A DNA stretch of 5,258 nt, from assembly GCA_046594105.1 (NCBI GenBank), contig JBKJQB010000299.1, positions 1 through 5,258 on the forward strand, in the 5' to 3' direction. The translations under genes and the position numbers were made by a program. Below are positions 1 through 5,258 of the stretch, piece by piece. How positions within the stretch are numbered: position 1 is the stretch's first letter; every line of letters starts with the position of its first letter. This DNA is from JBDSGC01 sp046594105 (lineage in GTDB: Bacteria > Acidobacteriota > Thermoanaerobaculia > Gp7-AA8). Below the pieces are notes generated by a model. It was not told the DNA's origin and searched no databases. It worked only from the letters and a program-made list of their open reading frames with translations.

Positions 1-1
1 G

Positions 2-286
2 TTTGAGTCGATGCGCCGCGATGGCCTGCCGGTCCGCGCCATCGTTCCCCAGGGCGCCATCTACCTCTCCGTCCAGTTCGATCTGATCGGCCACGGCGCG
101 ATCCAGACCAATGATCAGATCCGAAAGCTTCTGCTCGAAAAGGCTGGGTTCGCAGCGGTGCCGTTCCAGGCATTTGGACTTCGCGAGGAGACCGGCTGGT
201 TCCGGCTGTCGGTCGGCGCGGTGTCCCTGGAAGAGATCTCCGCGGGGCTGGCCAGGGTGAGAACGGCGATCGGCGACGTTCACTGA
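2..286 (+). CDS. PLP-dependent class I/II aminotransferase, C-terminal part (5' end outside window)
   Basis: This is the last 94 codons of a fold-type I, pyridoxal-phosphate aminotransferase; the frame is open from the left edge and ends at TGA 284-286. Visible family features are a PQGAIYL segment (the PxGAFY-like strand of the small domain), a helix ending in LLEKAGFAAVPFQAFG (the usual 'gv.vvPG..FG' region), and WFRLSVG, whose Arg (codon 203-205) corresponds to the C-terminal arginine that binds the substrate alpha-carboxylate in aspartate-aminotransferase-like enzymes. The PLP lysine and the large domain lie upstream, outside the window, so substrate specificity cannot be judged. The ATG at 11 is only an internal methionine: the alignment-worthy sequence clearly continues upstream. 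It converges on the zinc-ribbon membrane protein with 16 nt between the stop codons. Family assignment is confident; the exact enzyme is unknown. Confidence 0.85.
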   Translation, partial: FESMRRDGLPVRAIVPQGAIYLSVQFDLIGHGAIQTNDQIRKLLLEKAGFAAVPFQAFGLREETGWFRLSVGAVSLEEISAGLARVRTAIGDVH

Positions 287-302
287 ACGCTCTCTGAAGC
301 CG

Positions 303-1301
303 TCACCCCTGCAGCAATCGCAGCCGGGTCAACAACCCGTGCACTCGCCGCCGATTGAGAAACCAGAGAACCGCGATGGCCATCGGCACGGGCGAGAGCA
401 GAAGCAGGAGGCCGGCCAGTCCCTGGATGCCGGGATTGAACGGGGTGTGAATGTGGAGGTTCAGAGCCACGACCTCCAGATCATTCATCAGCGCTCCCCC
501 CTTTCCTTCCTTGTAACCGGCCAGAAATTCATCGCTGCTGCGGAGCTGCCACAGGAATCGCATCGTGGACATCTGCACGACGAAGGCGACGAACGCAGCC
601 AGGGGACGTTCCAACGCTGCGTTGCGGAAGCCGATCCCTGCGATGGCCATGTACAGGAAGATGGCCGCCATGATCAGCTCGAACACCACGCCCGCGGATG
701 CCAGCACCGTCTCGCGCCGCCATTCAGAGCTCACCGCGACCAGCCACACTGCGGCGATCGCGCACAGGACTCCGACCGAGAGCCGGTTGCCGCGCAGCAG
801 CCAGCCGAGCCACAACAACGCCGCGGCGATGGCCAGCGCCAGTAGCGGCTGGAATTTGCCGTAGTGCGTGAACCCGCCGCCATAGGTGAAGTCGAACGCC
901 GGAATCGATGGACGCCCGAGCAGCCAGCCGGTCACGGCGTGACCGAACTCGTGGAAGAGAGTCTGGATGGGCTGGATCAGCATCGTCAGAAACGGCAGGG
1001 TGCTGAACAGGACGGCGCCGACCAGACCGAACGCCAGGATCCCGATCTCCACAGACCCGAATCTGCCGTCGGCCGGTCCATCGTCGTCATCAGCAGCCTC
1101 GAAACTCCTGGGGAGGAATGCGGCAGTGGAGATCGCGGCCGATCGTGCGGCCGAGACCCGCGGCGCCTGATCCGGTGATTGGAAGAGGCGCTCGGTATGC
1201 TGAACCCTCTGCTCTTCATATCGCGAGAAGATCACGCCGCAGCGCGGACAGTCCGTCGCGCCGGGCTTCTGCTCGAAGGAGCATTTCGGACACTGGATCA
1301 A
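303..1301 (-). CDS. Zinc-ribbon plus M50-like (HExxH) multi-pass membrane metalloprotease, putative
   Basis: The 332-residue protein begins with a four-cysteine zinc ribbon (C4, C7, C18, C21: CPKC-x10-CPRC). A charged, low-complexity linker follows (about 30-82, with DDDD at 71-74), then a polytopic membrane region with hydrophobic segments near 85-107, 151-169, 172-191, 200-223, 232-250 and 294-315. HEFGH at 117-121 lies at the start of the membrane core and is the HExxH metal-binding and catalytic motif of site-2-protease-like M50 peptidases. It is followed by a glycine-rich GGGFTHYG stretch, as in M50B-like proteins. I do not see the classical C-terminal LDG ligand motif; E208 in VVFEL or D274 might serve instead (inference). 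The start is TTG at 1301-1299: an in-frame stop lies upstream, no in-frame ATG intervenes, and GAGGA sits 7 nt before it. Expected role: intramembrane or membrane-proximal proteolysis with a cytoplasmic ribbon. The substrate is unknown, and an inactive homologue is possible. Confidence 0.8.
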   Translation of the reverse strand: MIQCPKCSFEQKPGATDCPRCGVIFSRYEEQRVQHTERLFQSPDQAPRVSAARSAAISTAAFLPRSFEAADDDDGPADGRFGSVEIGILAFGLVGAVLFSTLPFLTMLIQPIQTLFHEFGHAVTGWLLGRPSIPAFDFTYGGGFTHYGKFQPLLALAIAAALLWLGWLLRGNRLSVGVLCAIAAVWLVAVSSEWRRETVLASAGVVFELIMAAIFLYMAIAGIGFRNAALERPLAAFVAFVVQMSTMRFLWQLRSSDEFLAGYKEGKGGALMNDLEVVALNLHIHTPFNPGIQGLAGLLLLLSPVPMAIAVLWFLNRRRVHGLLTRLRLLQG

Positions 1302-1308
1302 CCGAGCT

Positions 1309-1313
1309 TCCTC
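1309..1313 (-). promoter_or_regulatory. Ribosome binding site deciding the TTG start of the zinc-ribbon protease gene
   Basis: On the minus strand GAGGA is followed by 7 nt and then TTG (1301-1299). The reading frame upstream is closed by a TGA ten codons before the TTG, and no in-frame ATG or GTG lies between them. An out-of-frame ATG overlapping this region gives only a five-codon ORF. TTG with this Shine-Dalgarno is therefore the best start, and it places the first zinc-ribbon cysteine at residue 4. Confidence 0.6.
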
Positions 1314-1380
1314 ATGTCGAAGATGCCATCAGTGTAGCGAATCGCAGCTCTCCAAATCAGCCTTGAAACAAGGATTTCCA

Positions 1381-1400
1381 GCCAGCGCAGCTGGCGAAAG
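1381..1400 (-). repeat. REP-like unit 1
   Basis: Read on the minus strand, the head CTTTCG is followed by the stem GCCAGC / GCTGGC around a 3-nt loop (palindrome at 1381-1395). Its sequence matches unit 3 except for one head base, a one-base loop difference, and a paired A-T for C-G change in the stem. This compensatory pattern marks them as diverged copies of one structured element. Confidence 0.65.
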
Positions 1401-1401
1401 A

Positions 1402-1427
1402 CTGTAGCCCCCGGCGTCAGCCGGGGG
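1402..1427 (+). repeat. REP-like unit 2 with GTAG head
   Basis: CTGTAG (1402-1407, GTAG at 1404-1407) is followed directly by the 8-bp stem CCCCCGGC / GCCGGGGG with loop GTCA (1408-1427). This is the strongest hairpin of the array. Its head is separated from the head of unit 1 by a single base, so the two form a tight head-to-head pair. Neither strand shows a run of T after the stem, which argues against an intrinsic terminator. Confidence 0.7.
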
Positions 1428-1450
1428 AAACGCCGACCCGATTCAACGAA

Positions 1451-1471
1451 GCCCGCTGCAGCGGGCGACAG
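1451..1471 (-). repeat. REP-like unit 3
   Basis: Read on the minus strand, the head CTGTCG runs into a perfect 16-bp palindrome, GCCCGCTGCAGCGGGC (1451-1466). The head plus first half-stem is repeated inverted in unit 4 over 13 bases without mismatch. Confidence 0.7.
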
Positions 1472-1519
1472 AAGGGTTCCGCGTCATCTGGCGAACCACC
1501 GAGCAGGCAACCCGCTGTT

Positions 1520-1540
1520 CTGTCGCCCGCCGACGCGGGC
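1520..1540 (+). repeat. REP-like unit 4
   Basis: The head CTGTCG (1520-1525) leads into the stem GCCCGC / GCGGGC with loop CGAC (1525-1540). It is oriented opposite to unit 3, with 48 nt between the two heads. It is the unit closest to the uvrB stop codon, about 55 nt beyond it on the minus strand. Confidence 0.7.
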
Positions 1541-1595
1541 TCGCGAACGTGCGTGCGGGTCGGTTTCGCGTCCGGGGGTCATGGCCGCGGTCCGG

Positions 1596-3587
<1,992 letters not shown>

Positions 3588-3893
3588 GTCGGTCGGGTGC
3601 CTTGCGGGGGCTTCAATCGGATCGGGGTGGATTCGATTCCTGGTGTCGACTTCCGGAACAGCGAGGATCCATTCCTGACGGTGGTGGTGGTGAATGGCGC
3701 CATGCGCCGATGGCATTTTGATGACACTGTCGAACCGTGCTCCCTCGCCCCGCCGCAACGGGGAGAGGGTCCGCGAAGTGGGGGTGAGGGGTTTTCCTTT
3801 GGGCCACCGAGCGACCCCTCATCTACCTTTGGCACCTTCTTCCCGTTGCGGCGAGGGACAAAGGGACTCGATCGCAAGACCCTCCTTCGGCCA
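3588..3893. other. 306-nt spacer upstream of uvrB, without a gene
   Basis: This spacer separates the EF-hand membrane protein stop from the uvrB start. Bases 3741-3858 are a two-unit palindromic element, listed separately. The 153 nt between that element and the uvrB ATG should contain the uvrB leader or promoter, but I see no convincing -35/-10 pair and no SOS-type inverted repeat. Open frames here are continuations or shadows of neighbours and show no family-like sequence. Confidence 0.6.
3741..3858. repeat. Palindromic element of two inverted ~50-nt units upstream of uvrB
   Basis: Two copies of a roughly 45-52 nt unit face each other. One reads on the plus strand at 3741-3792, the other on the minus strand at 3858-3814. 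Each starts TCCCTCGCC, continues through GCAACGGG and a GAGAGGGT or GAAGAAGGT block, and ends TGAGGGGT. Exact inverted matches are TCCCTCGCC (3741-3749) with GGCGAGGGA (3850-3858), and TGAGGGGT (3785-3792) with ACCCCTCA (3814-3821). The plus unit has a 5-nt insertion and can itself fold (CCCTC..CCCCG / CGGGG.GAGGG). CCTTTGG occurs directly repeated at 3796 and 3826 around the centre. The pattern resembles the dispersed CCCTC..GGGGAGAGGGT..TGAGGG repeats seen in many GC-rich bacterial genomes (recalled, not searched). It encodes nothing recognisable and no mobile enzyme is nearby. Confidence 0.7.
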
Positions 3894-4385
3894 CTACGGC
3901 CTGGGCGCACGCGTCAGCAGGCGGATTGCCGCGGTCAGGGCGTCCGTTTCCTTCGGCGTGACGTGACCGTCGCCGCTGGCGTCGCGGATCGCGTGCAGCA
4001 GCGGCTGCAGTTTCGCGACCGGAACCCCAGGCCCCTTCATTCGTTCTCGGAGCGCCTTCATTTCGCCGTCAAACGCAGCTTTCTGCGCAGGCTGGACCTC
4101 TTTTGTGAACATCCCGTCGATCTCATCCTGCATGGTCCCGAACACCATCTCGAAGAGCATTCCCGCACCGCCCGAGCCGGCCACTGCGCCCCCGATGAAC
4201 AACACGACCAGCGCGACAATGGCCGCCGTACCGCAGCCGAAGGGCACCCATCGCGGCAGGAGCGGACGCAGCGGTGCACTCGTCGATGAGTAGTAATCCC
4301 CAGGCCAGCGACGGTTTGCAGCGACAGGTTGAAGAGCCGTAGCGCTCTCGATCGGCGGGAGTTCCGGCGGGATGGTCTCGTCCAA
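3894..4385 (-). CDS. Small single-pass membrane protein with a C-terminal EF-hand loop, unknown function
   Basis: This 163-residue protein has no family name I can give. Residues 1-46 are a proline-rich, presumably cytoplasmic tail (MDETIPPELPP...). A hydrophobic segment at about 47-69, rich in Gly, Ala and Val, predicts one transmembrane helix. A charged, amphipathic region (80-130, with several acidic and Lys/Arg residues) follows. Near the C-terminus, DASGDGHVTPKE (135-146) fits the 12-residue EF-hand loop at D1, S3, D5, G6, V8 and E12, suggesting calcium binding outside the membrane. The start is TTG at 4385-4383 with AAGGA 4 nt upstream. The frame is open a further 26 or so codons upstream to a TAA, but offers no ATG, GTG or TTG there. 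The regular domain order and the intact EF loop support a real gene over the overlapping frames. It points the same way as uvrB but lies 306 nt away. Confidence 0.75.
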   Translation of the reverse strand: MDETIPPELPPIESATALQPVAANRRWPGDYYSSTSAPLRPLLPRWVPFGCGTAAIVALVVLFIGGAVAGSGGAGMLFEMVFGTMQDEIDGMFTKEVQPAQKAAFDGEMKALRERMKGPGVPVAKLQPLLHAIRDASGDGHVTPKETDALTAAIRLLTRAPRP

Positions 4386-4389
4386 ATGG

Positions 4390-4394
4390 TCCTT
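4390..4394 (-). promoter_or_regulatory. Ribosome binding site for the TTG start of the EF-hand membrane protein
   Basis: On the minus strand AAGGA precedes TTG (4385-4383) by 4 nt, slightly shorter than usual. No in-frame ATG or GTG exists between the upstream stop and this TTG. The next in-frame methionine (residue 76) would remove the transmembrane helix, so TTG is preferred. Confidence 0.5.
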
Positions 4395-4458
4395 AGAAAA
4401 ACAGTCTGGAAGCGGGCGAGTGAATGTATCATGCCACTTGAAATCACACCCTATTTAC

Positions 4459-4463
4459 GGAGG
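4459..4463 (+). promoter_or_regulatory. Ribosome binding site of the response regulator gene
   Basis: GGAGG lies 11 nt before ATG 4475-4477. The spacing is a little long, but the match to the anti-Shine-Dalgarno is strong and no alternative start is nearer. Confidence 0.6.
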
Positions 4464-4474
4464 CATCCCCTCGA

Positions 4475-4855
4475 ATGACGGTCACGTTATCGAAGGTCAC
4501 GGTCCTGATACTCGATGACAATCCACTGGTGCTGAAGCTCGGCAGGGCGCTGCTCGAGCGCGAAGGCTGCACCGTGCTCACTGCTTCGAGCTGGATCGAG
4601 TTCAACCACGTTCTCGCCGGCAACGCACCGGACATGATCTTTCTCGACGTCAACCTCCCCAGCATCAAAGGGAACCGGTTGAGCGAAGTCCTCAAATCGC
4701 AGTCCAACAAGAAGGACATCCCCATCGTTCTCATCTCCGATCTTCCCGAGAAGTCGCTCGAGGAGATGTTCCCCAGCTCCGGCGCCAATGCCTGGATGCG
4801 GAAACCGCTCACCCGGGACAAGATGATCGACATGATCGGCCGCTATGTGAAATGA
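4475..4855 (+). CDS. Stand-alone REC-domain response regulator
   Basis: The 126-residue protein is a single receiver domain with no output domain, as in CheY- or Spo0F-like regulators. The acidic pair that binds Mg2+ is D14-D15 (LILDDN). The phosphoacceptor is D58 in FLDVNLP, the switch Ser is S88 (VLIS), and the conserved Lys-Pro is K110-P111 (WMRKP). All catalytic positions are therefore present and phosphorylation by a histidine kinase is expected. The residue normally aromatic (Tyr, Phe or His) before the Lys is W107. A REC-only protein must act through protein contacts, either as a phosphorelay intermediate or on a partner. No kinase is in the window. Its stop overlaps the start of the next gene (ATGA at 4852-4855), pointing to translational coupling with that membrane-anchored protein. 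The cytosol is the expected location. The REC assignment is firm; the pathway is unknown. Confidence 0.95.
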   Translation: MTVTLSKVTVLILDDNPLVLKLGRALLEREGCTVLTASSWIEFNHVLAGNAPDMIFLDVNLPSIKGNRLSEVLKSQSNKKDIPIVLISDLPEKSLEEMFPSSGANAWMRKPLTRDKMIDMIGRYVK

Positions 4856-5258
4856 CCGACGGGACGAGGATCCTTCGCACGGTCGGCGTCCCCATCGTCA
4901 TCGCAGTCATCCTCCTCGTCGTTCTTCCTCGGATGTGTTCGCAGGCCATCGACAAGGCCCGCGCCCAGGCCGGGACTCCGCCCGCGCCCTCGGACACAGC
5001 GGCCTCCGCTTCCGCTGGTGGCCTGCACATCTCCACCACTTCGCCGGATGCGACGCCTCTCCGGCCACAGAACTACCCGGCCGGGCTCGACGCCGAGCGC
5101 ATTCAGTACCTCATCGAGATCGACCCCTCCTTTCTCCAGCCGGCCACCTCGCGTGTTCCGAAGACGGACGTCAATCTATGGAGCGACGCCAACGCGCGAT
5201 TTCCCGTCGTTCCTGTCGTTCTCAAGCTGGGCTACTTTGCGGCTGCCGGTGGTGCCTA
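4852..5258 (+). CDS. Membrane-anchored protein, N-terminal 135 residues (3' end outside window), unknown function
   Basis: The ATG at 4852 overlaps the response regulator stop as ATGA, and the frame stays open to the right edge. No Shine-Dalgarno precedes it, consistent with coupled translation. Residues 1-9 are short and basic-ended (MTDGTRILR). A hydrophobic stretch at about 11-26 (VGVPIVIAVILLVVLP) is followed by R27, giving an uncleaved signal-anchor, N-in. Residues 35-75 are an Ala/Pro/Ser/Thr-rich linker. From about 76 (YPAGLDAERIQYLIEIDPSF) a folded domain seems to begin: LDAERIQYLIEID looks like an amphipathic helix and strand, and VNLWSDANARFPVVPVVL follows. I do not recognise the family. 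The protein is probably an inner-membrane protein with its main domain in the periplasm, and its tight link with a REC protein suggests a shared pathway (inference). C29 sits after the hydrophobic stretch, but the sequence before it (VLPRMC) is not a good lipobox. Confidence 0.75.
   Translation, partial: MTDGTRILRTVGVPIVIAVILLVVLPRMCSQAIDKARAQAGTPPAPSDTAASASAGGLHISTTSPDATPLRPQNYPAGLDAERIQYLIEIDPSFLQPATSRVPKTDVNLWSDANARFPVVPVVLKLGYFAAAGGA

Larger units (their letters stand above)
1381..1540. repeat. REP-like palindromic array: four related hairpin units in alternating orientation (BIME-like)
   Basis: The spacer between the uvrB 3' end and the zinc-ribbon gene holds four short hairpins. Each has a CT[G/T]T[A/C]G head followed at once by a GC-rich palindrome. 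Orientations are minus (1381-1400), plus (1402-1427), minus (1451-1471) and plus (1520-1540), so they form two head-to-head pairs. GCGGGCGACAGAA at 1461-1473 is repeated perfectly inverted at 1518-1530. A head such as GTAG next to an imperfect palindrome is the known layout of REP elements mobilised by REP-associated tyrosine transposases (RAYTs, TnpA-REP). No RAYT gene is in the window. Between units 3 and 4, GGTTCCGC (1475-1482) and GCGAACC (1491-1497) can form a further bulged stem. None of the stems has a T-tract, so a simple intrinsic terminator is unlikely, though transcript stabilisation or attenuation downstream of uvrB is possible. Confidence 0.75.
4386..4474. other. 89-nt divergent intergenic region
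   Basis: It separates the EF-hand gene (-) from the response regulator (+), so promoters for both directions should lie in or near it. It is visibly more AT-rich than the flanks (TTAGAAAAACAG and TGAATGTATCATG stretches). TATCAT at 4427-4432 could be a plus-strand -10 box, but no good -35 is spaced from it. TGAATGTATCA (4421-4431) is a partial dyad. Nothing here is decisive. Confidence 0.4.

Noticed and set aside
277..289. CGTTCA-C-TGAACG inverted repeat over the aminotransferase stop codon as a terminator
   Set aside because: The one-base centre is too tight for a hairpin of that length, the usable stem is short, and no T-tract follows on either strand.
1331..1336. TACACT (minus strand) as a -10 box for the zinc-ribbon protease gene
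   Set aside because: It matches 4 of 6 consensus bases and lies at a plausible distance, but no -35-like hexamer occurs 16-18 nt upstream. It is too weak to annotate.
1408..1427. Rho-independent terminator for uvrB
   Set aside because: The stem is strong, but it lies about 170 nt past the stop and is followed by a mixed sequence rather than a T-run. It fits the REP unit pattern better.
1381..1540. CRISPR array
   Set aside because: The repeats are short hairpins in alternating orientation with unequal spacing, not direct repeats with regular spacers.
3588..3758. N-terminal extension of UvrB by 57 residues from an upstream ATG at 3758
   Set aside because: The extra sequence (a His run, basic and proline-rich) resembles no UvrB N-terminus and starts inside the palindromic element. 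The ATG at 3587 gives the normal family start MNFKLASPFEPQGDQP.
4058..4447. A 129-codon minus-strand ATG-started frame overlapping the EF-hand gene
   Set aside because: It has arginine- and serine-rich shadow composition with no domain. The overlapping TTG frame has a membrane helix and an intact EF-hand loop.

Overview
The window is a GC-rich stretch of an ordinary bacterial chromosome, roughly 60% G+C by eye. It holds six genes, two of them cut by the window edges, and two clusters of extragenic palindromic repeats. No phage, plasmid, transposase or CRISPR material is visible. The lineage cannot be fixed from sequence alone. The GC-rich coding, the aminotransferase tail, the small EF-hand membrane protein and the GTAG-headed palindromes together remind me of Acidobacteriota or a neighbouring phylum. 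That is inference, not a database result.

Layout. The left edge holds the 3' end of a PLP-dependent class I/II aminotransferase (+). It converges, with only 16 nt between stop codons, on a membrane protein gene (-) that joins an N-terminal zinc ribbon to an HExxH (M50-like) membrane metalloprotease region. Upstream of that gene is a 294-nt spacer carrying four related REP-like hairpins in orientations -,+,-,+. Next comes a complete uvrB (-), which fills about 2 kb. A 306-nt spacer upstream of uvrB carries a second, unrelated palindromic element made of two inverted units. A small single-pass membrane protein with an EF-hand loop (-) follows. An 89-nt divergent intergenic region then separates the minus-strand genes from a plus-strand pair: a stand-alone REC-domain response regulator, overlapping by ATGA the start of a membrane-anchored protein that runs off the right edge.

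How the genes relate. uvrB is a housekeeping DNA repair gene, and its neighbours are not obviously connected to repair. The only convincing functional unit is the response regulator with the overlapping membrane-anchored gene, which are probably co-transcribed and translationally coupled. The three minus-strand genes share a direction, but spacers of about 300 nt full of palindromes argue against a tight operon. Two of the minus-strand genes appear to use TTG start codons. The most unusual material is intergenic: the REP-like array at 1381-1540, whose units show a compensatory stem change, and the two-unit palindromic element at 3741-3858 upstream of uvrB.
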